Origin: CAYFHQ01 sp964342805
GTDB lineage: Bacteria > Bacillota > Clostridia > Peptostreptococcales > Acidaminobacteraceae
Direction of reading: 5' to 3'
Length of the DNA stretch: 22,267 nucleotides
Assembly (NCBI GenBank): GCA_964342805.1
Contig: CAYFHQ010000061.1
Location: 1-22,267, forward strand
Part shown: piece by piece, positions 1 to 6,667 of the stretch
How positions within the stretch are numbered: the stretch's first letter is position 1
How the letters are laid out: every line of letters begins with the position of its first letter
Made by a program: the position numbers and the translations under genes
The notes under the pieces: model-generated
What the model was told of the DNA's origin: nothing
Database searches by the model: none
What the model saw: the letters and a program-made list of their open reading frames with translations, nothing else

Positions 1-1235
1 TGCAGGCCAAATTCCTTTACCTGACGGGCTGCTTCCATGGAATGAACCCGAATAGCCTCGTGGAGTTCTTGGCGGTCTCCGCCCCGCTTTACGGCTTCCA
101 TGATGATATTTTCAGTAGCCATGAAGGGTAGTTCAGCGTTCATGTGCTTTTCAATGACCTTTGGATAAACCACGAGACCCGAACACACATTGTTCGCGAT
201 GTCAAGAATAGCGTCAACTGCCATAAAGGACTCTGGAATGGCCAGGCGCTTGTTAGCCGAGTCGTCTAGGGTTCTTTCAAACCACTGGGAAGCCTGCGTC
301 ATGGCAGGGTTTTGTGCAGAACTGATAACAAAACGGCTCAGGGCTGCAATCCGCTCACTTCTCATTGGGTTCCGCTTGTAGGCCATAGCAGAAGACCCAA
401 TTTGGTGTTTTGCGAATGGCTCTTCTACTTCTTTTAGGTGCTGTAGCAAGCGCAGGTCATTGGTCATTTTGTGAAGAGACTGGGCAATCCCGCTCAAGAC
501 CGCTAGGGCCCGGGCGTCGGTCTTACGTGTATAGGTTTGACCTGTCACAGCAATGGACTTCTTGAAGCCAAACTTGGCTGCGATCTTCTCATCCAGTTGC
601 TTAACTTTTTCGTGGTCACCGTCAAAAAGGGCCAGATAAGAGGCTTGTGTTCCTGTTGTCCCCTTAACACCACGCATTTCTAGGGTAGAAATGAAGTAGT
701 CTACGTCGTGGAGGTCCATGACCAGGTCTAGCATCCATAGGGTTGCACGCTTGCCTACCGTAGTTAGCTGGGCCGGCTGGAAATGAGTAAAACCTAAGGT
801 TGGTTGTGACTTGTAGTCAAGGGCAAAAGTCTTTAACTTTTCGAGAACCGTAACCAGTTTCACTTTCACCAGTTCCATGGCTTCCTTGATTTGAATGAGG
901 TCTGTATTGTCGCCAACATAGGCACTGGTTGCACCCAGGTGGATAATGGGCATTGCTGTTGGACATTGCTCTCCATAGGTATGGACATGAGCCATGACGT
1001 CATGACGACGGATCTTTTCATGGTGACGGGCCAAATCAAAGTCGATGTCATCGATCTTGCTCTTCATTTCTGCGATCTGGTCGTCTGTAATCCCTAGGCC
1101 TAGGTCTTGTTCAGCCTCAGCCAAGGCTACCCACAGACGTCTCCATGTGGAAAACTTCATTTGTGGGGAGAAAATTCCGCTCATTTTTTCGCTGGTATAC
1201 CGTTCCACTAACGGATTTGAGTATTGCGTAGTCAT
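1..1235 (-). CDS. purB: Adenylosuccinate lyase PurB (3' end outside window)
   Basis: Adenylosuccinate lyase acts twice in cytosolic purine synthesis: it splits SAICAR to AICAR plus fumarate, and adenylosuccinate to AMP plus fumarate. About 411 residues are visible. Read from the minus strand they include RHDVMAHVHTYG (about 77-88), HLGATSAYVGDNTDL (99-113), GTTGTQASYLALFDGD in mid-protein, and the superfamily signature SSAMAYKRNPMRSER (about 277-291). The start is ATG at 1235, preceded by AAAGGGTG. The family is usually about 475 residues, so roughly 65 C-terminal residues lie beyond the window. The frame is open with no internal stop, so it is truncated only by the window edge. The long form with this N-terminus resembles the ADSL-like subgroup. 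It is the first gene behind its own sigma-A promoter, downstream of the spoVS terminator. Confidence 0.96.
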   Translation of the reverse strand, partial: MTTQYSNPLVERYTSEKMSGIFSPQMKFSTWRRLWVALAEAEQDLGLGITDDQIAEMKSKIDDIDFDLARHHEKIRRHDVMAHVHTYGEQCPTAMPIIHLGATSAYVGDNTDLIQIKEAMELVKVKLVTVLEKLKTFALDYKSQPTLGFTHFQPAQLTTVGKRATLWMLDLVMDLHDVDYFISTLEMRGVKGTTGTQASYLALFDGDHEKVKQLDEKIAAKFGFKKSIAVTGQTYTRKTDARALAVLSGIAQSLHKMTNDLRLLQHLKEVEEPFAKHQIGSSAMAYKRNPMRSERIAALSRFVISSAQNPAMTQASQWFERTLDDSANKRLAIPESFMAVDAILDIANNVCSGLVVYPKVIEKHMNAELPFMATENIIMEAVKRGGDRQELHEAIRVHSMEAARQVKEFGL

Positions 1236-1299
1236 ATGGTCACACCCTTTTTAAAATCGAATATTCTGTTCAACTTCAACTAACTTAACATGCAACGAT

Positions 1300-1328
1300 A
1301 TTATACCGTAGGTCTTCTTAAAACTCAA
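1300..1328 (-). promoter_or_regulatory. Sigma-A promoter of purB
   Basis: On the minus strand TTGAGT (1323-1328) and a perfect TATAAT (1300-1305) are separated by 17 nt. The predicted transcript starts near 1293, giving a leader of about 58 nt before the purB ATG at 1235. The promoter lies after the spoVS terminator, so purB appears to be transcribed independently. Confidence 0.8.
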
Positions 1329-1406
1329 TAGGCCAGGCTCAATCAAATCGTACATTATTTTCATACAATGAATTTATTGTTCGTGTTTTTGTGATTCTTG
1401 CACACG

Positions 1407-1443
1407 AAAAAACCCTGCTTGGCAACCAAGTTGCTGGCAGGGT
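1407..1443 (-). terminator. Intrinsic terminator of the spoVS pair
   Basis: Read on the minus strand, ACCCTGC and GCAGGGT form the outer stem, with GCAAC/GTTGC pairing further in, followed by a run of six T. It begins six bases after the stop codon of the promoter-distal spoVS gene. Confidence 0.88.
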
Positions 1444-1448
1444 AAGTT

Positions 1449-1715
1449 TTACATATCACGTGGTCGAACAATCAATTTTATTGCTGTGCGTTCCTCACCG
1501 TTGATTTCGATGTCTGTAAACGCCGGTATACAAACCAGGTCAATACCAGATGGTGAAACAAAACCTCTGGCAATGGCAATGGCCTTGATGGATTGGTTGA
1601 TAGCCGCAGCGCCAATGGCCTGTATTTCAGCTGATCCATGTTCTCGAATGACGCCTGCCAATGCTCCAGCAACTGAGTTCGGATTTGAACTCGACGAGAC
1701 TTTTAGTACTTCCAT
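1449..1715 (-). CDS. spoVS: Stage V sporulation protein S, copy A (promoter-distal)
   Basis: SpoVS is a small single-domain protein needed for progression to late sporulation (stage V) in Bacillus. It has an Alba-like fold and is thought to bind nucleic acid. The 88-residue product begins MEVLKVSSSSNPNSVAGALA and keeps the hallmark segments AIARGFV, DLVCIPAFTDI and GEERTAIKLIV. The start is the ATG at 1715, which follows AGGAGG by six nucleotides and aligns with the start of the upstream paralogue; an in-frame extension to 1781 has no homologous N-terminus. It is about 81% identical to the gene 22 nt upstream (16 differences over 86 aligned residues). It lies directly before the terminator, so it is the second gene of a two-gene operon. 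Confidence 0.95.
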   Translation of the reverse strand: MEVLKVSSSSNPNSVAGALAGVIREHGSAEIQAIGAAAINQSIKAIAIARGFVSPSGIDLVCIPAFTDIEINGEERTAIKLIVRPRDM

Positions 1716-1737
1716 GTCATGCCTCCTAGAACGATGA

Positions 1738-1998
1738 TTACTTGGGTTGAACGATGAGTTTGATAGCAGTTCTTTCCTCACCTGCGATTTGAATATCTGT
1801 AAAAGCTGGGATACACACTAGATCCACTCCACCTGGAGCCACAAAACCCCGGGCGATTGCAACTGCTTTGACTGCTTGATTGATAGCTCCTGCACCGATT
1901 GCTTGCATTTCAGCACTACCGGATTCTCTGAGAACACCTGCAAGGGCGCCTGCTACTGAGTTCGGATTTGATCGTGCCGAGACTTTTAATACTTCCAT
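1738..1998 (-). CDS. spoVS: Stage V sporulation protein S, copy B (promoter-proximal)
   Basis: This is a second SpoVS of 86 residues, the usual length of the Bacillus protein. It begins MEVLKVSARSNPNSVAGALA and ends ERTAIKLIVQPK. The ATG at 1998 is chosen because GAGGAGGG lies about seven nucleotides upstream and because it matches the paralogue's start; an upstream in-frame ATG at 2052 has no such site. Differences from copy A are mostly conservative (I/V, S/A, E/Q), so both copies look functional. A sigma-H consensus promoter lies 63 nt upstream. This agrees with sigma-H control of spoVS in Bacillus subtilis and suggests expression at entry into sporulation. Confidence 0.95.
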   Translation of the reverse strand: MEVLKVSARSNPNSVAGALAGVLRESGSAEMQAIGAGAINQAVKAVAIARGFVAPGGVDLVCIPAFTDIQIAGEERTAIKLIVQPK

Positions 1999-2060
1999 AA
2001 TTATACCCTCCTCATTTGACAAGTCTAATAGTGTCATGAATACAATAACCATAAGTTAAT

Positions 2061-2087
2061 ATTCGGCATTTATTCCTATATTCCTCT
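2061..2087 (-). promoter_or_regulatory. Sigma-H promoter of the spoVS operon
   Basis: On the minus strand AGAGGAATA (2079-2087), an 11-nt spacer, then GCCGAAT (2061-2067). This fits the published Bacillus sigma-H pattern RnAGGAwWW - 11/12 nt - RnnGAAT at every defined position. It sits 63 nt before the spoVS start at 1998. No convincing sigma-A promoter is visible in the same gap. Confidence 0.8.
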
Positions 2088-2120
2088 TTTTGCAGTGCGA
2101 TTAATTACCGTTTAGTCCCC

Positions 2121-2252
2121 TTAGGTATATAGGTCCCCATTCCTTGCCACTCTGGTTTTATTCACACCGTCGTCAATTGCTATAATCACACTATCGTCTT
2201 TGATACCCATGATTTTACAAGGAAAACATGTAATGTGGAAATATTTATACAT
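2121..2252 (-). CDS. Possible small protein, 43 residues, unknown function
   Basis: Between the rny terminator and the spoVS promoter the minus strand has a 43-codon frame from ATG 2252 to TAA 2121. It begins MYKYFHITCFPCK and contains the alternating hydrophobic stretch DSVIIAIDDGV followed by NKTRVARNGDLYT, a pattern typical of short beta-strands. GAGGGGG stands about six bases before the ATG; it is also the descending arm of the rny terminator hairpin. The two cysteines form a C-x-x-C pair (residues 9 and 12). I recognise no family. It could be a real microprotein, the remnant of a longer gene, or a chance frame; length alone cannot decide. Confidence 0.3.
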   Translation of the reverse strand: MYKYFHITCFPCKIMGIKDDSVIIAIDDGVNKTRVARNGDLYT

Positions 2253-2253
2253 T

Positions 2254-2285
2254 AAAAACCCCCTCTGTACTGGGTACAGAAGGGG
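2254..2285 (-). terminator. Intrinsic terminator of rny
   Basis: Two 12-nt arms (2259-2270 and 2274-2285) pair with one internal mismatch around a 3-nt loop, and are followed on the minus strand by five T. It begins 18 bases after the rny stop codon. Confidence 0.88.
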
Positions 2286-2303
2286 CATTGGGTCTATATC
2301 GCT

Positions 2304-3848
2304 CTATTTTGCATAATCTACAGTGCGGGACTCACGGATCAGGCTCACTTTGATCTGACCTGGGTAGTCCAGCTCGTCTTCAACACGCTTCTTGATGTCA
2401 CGTGCCAATAGCACCATTTCGTCGTCGTTCACTTTTTCAGGAACAACCATTACCCGTACTTCACGACCCGCTTGAATTGCAAAGGACTTCTCAACACCAT
2501 CGTAAGAGTCGGCAATCGTTTCAAGGGCTTGTAGACGCTTGATGTATGTTTCAAGGGTCTCACGTCGTGCACCTGGGCGAGCTGCAGAAATCGCATCTGC
2601 TGCTGTAACCAGTACGGCTTCGATCGTCTCAGGCTCATAGTCACCATGGTGGGTACTCATGGCGTGGATAACTTCCTTAGACTCACGGTACTTCTTCAGT
2701 AGGTTCATACCGATTTCGATATGTGTACCTTCAACTTCGTGGTCAACCGCTTTACCGATATCGTGAACCAGACCAGCACGTTTCGCAATACGTACGTTGG
2801 CACCGATTTCAGCAGCCATTAGACCTGCTAGATAGGAAACTTCCATGGAATGTCGCAGAACGTTCTGGCCGTAGCTTGTTCGGTATCGCAATCTACCCAG
2901 TAGCTTGACCAGTTCAGGATGCAAGTTGTGGATGCCTGTCTCGAAGATGGCGTTCTCCCCTGCTTCTTTGATCTGCTTGTTGATTTCCTTTCTTGACTTT
3001 TCTACCATTTCTTCGATTCTTGCCGGGTGAATACGGCCGTCAACAATGAGCTTCTCAAGTGCTAAACGGGCAATTTCACGGCGGATAGGGTCAAAGGATG
3101 ATAGGATTACTGCTTCAGGCGTGTCGTCGATGATGAGGTCAACACCTGTTAATGACTCAAGGGCACGAATGTTTCGACCTTCACGACCGATGATTCGACC
3201 TTTCATTTCGTCATTTGGCAAACTTACTACAGACACTGTACTCTCAGCAACAAAATCGGCTGCAAACTTCTGTACTGCGTTACCGATGATTTCGCGGGCA
3301 CGAGCCTCTGCTTCGTCTTTAGCCTTGCCTTCAATTTCTTTAACCAGCAAGACAGTTTCGTGGCGTACTTCCTTTTCCACACCTGCAAGAAGCTGATCTT
3401 TGGCTTCTTCCTGGGTCAGTTCAGAAATACGTTCAAGTTCTAACAGTTGTTTCTGATGTAGCGCTTCTACTTCTTCTTTACGCTGATCCAACTGCTTCAG
3501 ACGATTGTTTAACTTCTCGTCTTTTTTCTCAACCTGGTTGGTTTTACGTTCCAGGGTCTCTTCTTTTTGAAGATTACGTCGTTCCAGTCGCTGCAGTTCG
3601 CCTCTACGCTCTTTTGTCTCTTTATCCAGATCTGCACGAAGTCCATGCAGCTCCTCCTTAGCTTCCAACAACCTTTCCTTTTTTAAGGTTTCAGCTGTTT
3701 TCTTTGCTTCAAATAGTATTGAGTCTGCCTGAGCTTCGGCACTCCCAACCTTTTTCTCTGCAGTTCGTTTTCTAAGGAAATAACCTAGACCAAGACCAAC
3801 AGAAGTACTGGCGGCAAGCGATAAACTGAAAATAATTTGATCGCTGAT
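2304..3848 (-). CDS. rny: Ribonuclease Y, apparent AUC start
   Basis: RNase Y is the membrane-bound endoribonuclease that initiates mRNA decay in many Firmicutes. In order the product shows an N-terminal membrane segment (about 5-25, IIFSLSLAASTSVGLGLGYF) ending in FLRKR, a long charged coiled coil (about 30-190), a KH domain with GRIIGREGRNIRALE (about 210-225), and an HD domain with RHSMEVSYLAG and GLVHDIGKAVDHE (HD near 361). In this frame there is no ATG, GTG or TTG between an in-frame TAA just upstream (about 3875) and a TTG at 3671, and a start at 3671 would delete the membrane anchor. The ATC at 3848 sits seven nucleotides after a near-perfect AGGGAGGTGA and gives 514 residues, against about 520 for the Bacillus protein. 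The gene call is secure; the start is inferred. Confidence 0.93.
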   Translation of the reverse strand: MSDQIIFSLSLAASTSVGLGLGYFLRKRTAEKKVGSAEAQADSILFEAKKTAETLKKERLLEAKEELHGLRADLDKETKERRGELQRLERRNLQKEETLERKTNQVEKKDEKLNNRLKQLDQRKEEVEALHQKQLLELERISELTQEEAKDQLLAGVEKEVRHETVLLVKEIEGKAKDEAEARAREIIGNAVQKFAADFVAESTVSVVSLPNDEMKGRIIGREGRNIRALESLTGVDLIIDDTPEAVILSSFDPIRREIARLALEKLIVDGRIHPARIEEMVEKSRKEINKQIKEAGENAIFETGIHNLHPELVKLLGRLRYRTSYGQNVLRHSMEVSYLAGLMAAEIGANVRIAKRAGLVHDIGKAVDHEVEGTHIEIGMNLLKKYRESKEVIHAMSTHHGDYEPETIEAVLVTAADAISAARPGARRETLETYIKRLQALETIADSYDGVEKSFAIQAGREVRVMVVPEKVNDDEMVLLARDIKKRVEDELDYPGQIKVSLIRESRTVDYAK

Positions 3849-3941
3849 AAGCTCACCTCCCTTGTATCTTTAAATCCGATAGTCGGTTTATTAGTCTTAA
3901 GTATTGCGATTACTTAATTTGCGATATAACATTCCTTTTCC

Positions 3942-3970
3942 ATTCTATCTCTTTTTTATTGTCATGTCAA
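3942..3970 (-). promoter_or_regulatory. Sigma-A promoter of rny
   Basis: Perfect TTGACA (3965-3970), a 17-nt spacer, then TAGAAT (3942-3947) on the minus strand. The predicted leader is about 87 nt to the proposed start at 3848. The rest of the recA-rny gap holds the recA terminator (4185-4214) and the repeat-like element (about 4059-4184). Confidence 0.82.
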
Positions 3971-4058
3971 GGTTGGTATAACAGCTACAAGCCCCTGTTT
4001 TACTAGCTTTCAGCACTCAATTCCTCTGAGTTGCAAATTGGTAATTCCTTTGAATGTT

Positions 4059-4184
4059 GCAAAAAGTATCAAATAATGACGCTGTATGGGCTTTCCAAAA
4101 CTCATTTTTCCTCCCAGCGAGGTCACTGCCTCTTGGACCTTTTCCTTTCTACTGTCTCCACCATGTCGACTTTATCGACAAGCT
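4059..4184 (-). repeat. Dispersed repeat, copy A, after the recA terminator
   Basis: Directly behind the recA terminator hairpin the minus strand carries TTGTCGATAAAGTCGAC, then GTGGAGACAGTAGAAA. The same block occurs behind the pnp terminator: the first 42 positions match at 34 (81%). Weaker similarity continues for about 120 nt to the AAGCC and TATT motifs near 4065-4095. GTCGA/TCGAC forms a small hairpin at 4165-4179. In one frame both copies start VDKVD, but this copy soon meets a stop. The outer boundary is uncertain because copy A lacks a clear end. Confidence 0.55.
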
Positions 4185-4214
4185 AAAGGGACGTAGCCGA
4201 GGCTACGTCCCTTT
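4185..4214 (-). terminator. Intrinsic terminator of recA
   Basis: A perfect 14-nt inverted repeat, AAAGGGACGTAGCC and its complement, separated by two bases (4185-4198 and 4201-4214). It begins 19 bases after the recA stop codon. The arms end in AAA/TTT but the U-run on the minus strand is short (TTT), so termination may rely on stem strength. Confidence 0.75.
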
Positions 4215-4233
4215 TCATGTCATTCATTTTAAA

Positions 4234-5280
4234 TTATTCTGTTTCAGCAACAACTTCTGGACTTGCGTCCTCAGCGCCCTCTTCATGGATTAAACCATAG
4301 TGGACACGGACCTTGTTCTCAATTTCATTCATGATATCGAGATTGTCTTTGAAGAACTGCTTGGCGTTCTCTCGACCCTGGCCTAGCTTTTCTCCGTCAT
4401 AGCTGAACCATGCGCCAGCCTTCTTCACGATGTCAGCACGGACTGCGCAGTCGAGGATCGAACCTTCAGTTGAGATCCCTTGACCGTACATGATGTCAAA
4501 CTCAGCGATCTTAAATGGAGGTGCCACCTTGTTCTTAACAACCTTCACTTTTACTCGGTTACCGAGAATGTCTCCACCGGCTTGTTTAATGGTGTCGATC
4601 TTACGAACGTCAAGGCGTACAGAACTGTAGAACTTCAGGGCGTTACCGCCTGTTGTTGTTTCTGGATTACCAAACATAACACCGATCTTCATACGAAGCT
4701 GGTTGATGAAGATAACCGTTGTATTGGACTTCTTAATGATACCCGTCAGCTTACGAAGGGCCTGAGACATTAGGCGGGCTTGTAGACCCACGTGGGAGTC
4801 ACCCATTTCACCGCTGATTTCTGCCTTAGGTACAAGAGCTGCAACGGAGTCAATAACGATCAGGTCAACCGCACCTGAACGAACCAGGGCGTCAACGATT
4901 TCCAGGGCCTGTTCGCCAGTGTCCGGCTGAGACAGGATCAGGTTGTCAGTGTCTACACCAATGGCCTTGGCATATGTAGGGTCCAGTGCGTGTTCGGCGT
5001 CAATAAAGGCCGCTACGCCCCCCTGCTTTTGGGCCTGGGCCACACAGTGGAGGGTTACTGTTGTCTTACCAGAAGATTCCGGTCCGTATATTTCAACTAC
5101 TCGGCCCCGTGGAATCCCGCCAATACCCAGTGCGATATCCAGGTCCAATGAGCCTGTTGGAATGCTTTCAATACTTTGTTGCTGTTCGTCTCCAAGGCGC
5201 ATGATGGCACCTTTACCGAATTGCTTTTCAATTTGCCCCATTACGTGTTCTAGCGCTTTAGCTTTCTGTTTCATGTCCAT
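4234..5280 (-). CDS. recA: DNA recombinase RecA
   Basis: RecA polymerises on single-stranded DNA, drives homologous strand exchange, and as an active filament stimulates LexA self-cleavage. The 348-residue product has the usual family length. It shows the N-terminal QIEKQFGKGAIMRLG, Walker A GPESSGKT (66-73), the Walker B region LIVIDSVAALVP, the DNA-binding loop segments around EISGEMGD and GVMFGNPETTTGGNALKFY, and an acidic C-terminal tail ending EVVAETE. The start at ATG 5280 has only a weak ribosome-binding site; a second ATG two codons later is an alternative. Its own promoter and a LexA box lie directly upstream, and cinA precedes it, the arrangement known from other Firmicutes. Confidence 0.98.
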   Translation of the reverse strand: MDMKQKAKALEHVMGQIEKQFGKGAIMRLGDEQQQSIESIPTGSLDLDIALGIGGIPRGRVVEIYGPESSGKTTVTLHCVAQAQKQGGVAAFIDAEHALDPTYAKAIGVDTDNLILSQPDTGEQALEIVDALVRSGAVDLIVIDSVAALVPKAEISGEMGDSHVGLQARLMSQALRKLTGIIKKSNTTVIFINQLRMKIGVMFGNPETTTGGNALKFYSSVRLDVRKIDTIKQAGGDILGNRVKVKVVKNKVAPPFKIAEFDIMYGQGISTEGSILDCAVRADIVKKAGAWFSYDGEKLGQGRENAKQFFKDNLDIMNEIENKVRVHYGLIHEEGAEDASPEVVAETE

Positions 5281-5319
5281 AATGTTTTCCCGACCTAGGT
5301 CAGGTTCACCACCCTTTCT

Positions 5320-5333
5320 CGAACATTTGTTCT
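5320..5333 (-). promoter_or_regulatory. LexA (Cheo) box at recA
   Basis: On the minus strand AGAACAAATGTTCG contains the palindrome GAAC-AAAT-GTTC, which fits the Gram-positive LexA consensus GAACRNRYGTTC at all defined positions. It covers the predicted transcription start just downstream of the -10 box, a position where repressor would block initiation. This supports SOS control of recA. Confidence 0.85.
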
Positions 5334-5339
5334 GTTTTT

Positions 5340-5367
5340 ATTATAAAACATCCCCGGGGAAAGTCAA
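5340..5367 (-). promoter_or_regulatory. Sigma-A promoter of recA
   Basis: TTGACT (5362-5367), a 16-nt spacer and a perfect TATAAT (5340-5345) on the minus strand. The LexA box begins seven bases downstream of the -10 element. The predicted leader is about 50 nt and contains a short hairpin, CCTGAC-CTAG-GTCGGG (5289-5304), shortly before the recA start. Confidence 0.82.
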
Positions 5368-5421
5368 CCGCTTTGACCAAGAATTTTTGTGTTTTACCAT
5401 AATTTAGTACTAAAGTGCATT

Positions 5422-6657
5422 CTACTCACTTTGTATCAATTTTTCACGTACCATCATCAGGCTATTGATGACCGTATACCGCCGTACACGGTCTCTTGAA
5501 CCGGAAAACTGGAACCGTTTGACCTGGGTCTTACCGAATGCATACATGCCAATGTAAACCAGGCCAACAGGCTTTTCTGCTGATCCACCGCTTGGACCGG
5601 CAATCCCCGTGACTGATATGGCAATATCCGCTCCGGATACCCTATGGAGACCCTCTGCCATTTCCCTGGCTGTTTGCTCACTGACTGCCCCATGGGCCGC
5701 CAGCGTAGCTTCCCTAACCCCCAGTTCATCCATTTTTGCCTGGTTGCTATAGGTCACTATCCCCCGGTCAAACACGGCTGAGATTCCAGACACATTGGTC
5801 AACTTGGAAGCGATCAGGCCTCCCGTACAAGACTCGGCCGTAGCAATGGTCACACCCTGTTTGATCAGGTCCCTGCCCACAGCCTCTTCCAAGGAGATGT
5901 CCTCATGGGCATACACTGCATGACCCAACCGACTTTCGATTTGGGAAATGACAGGCTCCATGAGATCAAGACACTGGTCCTGGGTCTCTCCACTTGCTGT
6001 GATCCGAACTGCTATGGACCCCTCCTTCACATAGGGGGCAACTGTAGGATTTTCAAGGGCAAAAAGGTCGGCCAATCGGTCGTCAACCGTGGACTCTCCC
6101 ATGCCAGCAATACGCAGGTAAATGGACTCAATGACCTCTCCTCGACGGGAGGCAAAGTACGTATGTAGGGTTTGGTCCAACATGGGTCCCAGTTCCCTTG
6201 GCGGGCCAGGTAGAAGAACCACCAATAGGTCCTCTTGAGGGATAACCAAACCTGGAGCGGTACCGTTGGGGTTGGGGATCACAAGACTGTCTTGCGGGCG
6301 CATCGCTTGCTTGAGGTTGTTTTCAGTCATTGGACGACCAAATTGTTTGAAGAAATCCCTGAGCCCTTTTTCAAGGACTGGGTCAACTTCCAGAGGTAAC
6401 CCCAAAGTTGCGCACACCGTTTCCTTGGTCAAATCGTCCTGGGTGGGGCCTAAACCCCCGGTGGTGATGATTAAGTCTACCCGGTCCCGGTAGTCATCAA
6501 TGGCTTCTGACAGGCGGTCAGGGTTGTCGCCCACGGTAATGTGGTAGAGAACTCGAACACCGTGCTCATTTAAAAACGCCGACAATAAGGCGGCGTTTGT
6601 GTTGACGGTATTTCCCATTAAGAGTTCGGTACCCACTGCAATAATTGCTGCGCGCAT
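5422..6657 (-). CDS. cinA: CinA-family protein with nicotinamide-nucleotide amidase domain
   Basis: The two-domain CinA protein has 411 residues, the family norm. The N-terminal MoCF/MoaB-like domain starts MRAAIIAVGTELLMGNTVNT and carries TTGGLGPTQDDLTKET near residue 65. In related proteins this domain acts on ADP-ribose-type substrates. The C-terminal PncC domain carries ATAESCTGGLIASKLT and SVTGIAGPSGG; this domain deamidates NMN to nicotinic acid mononucleotide in pyridine nucleotide recycling. The start at ATG 6657 follows AGGAGG at good spacing. It lies ten bases after pgsA and just upstream of the recA promoter. The name comes from competence induction in streptococci; competence here is not shown by the sequence. 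Confidence 0.96.
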   Translation of the reverse strand: MRAAIIAVGTELLMGNTVNTNAALLSAFLNEHGVRVLYHITVGDNPDRLSEAIDDYRDRVDLIITTGGLGPTQDDLTKETVCATLGLPLEVDPVLEKGLRDFFKQFGRPMTENNLKQAMRPQDSLVIPNPNGTAPGLVIPQEDLLVVLLPGPPRELGPMLDQTLHTYFASRRGEVIESIYLRIAGMGESTVDDRLADLFALENPTVAPYVKEGSIAVRITASGETQDQCLDLMEPVISQIESRLGHAVYAHEDISLEEAVGRDLIKQGVTIATAESCTGGLIASKLTNVSGISAVFDRGIVTYSNQAKMDELGVREATLAAHGAVSEQTAREMAEGLHRVSGADIAISVTGIAGPSGGSAEKPVGLVYIGMYAFGKTQVKRFQFSGSRDRVRRYTVINSLMMVREKLIQSE

Positions 6658-6667
6658 CGATAGCCTC

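Noticed and set aside
4943..5407. 154-codon plus-strand frame over recA
   Set aside because: It is antisense to the conserved RecA core and the recA promoter, with no family resemblance.
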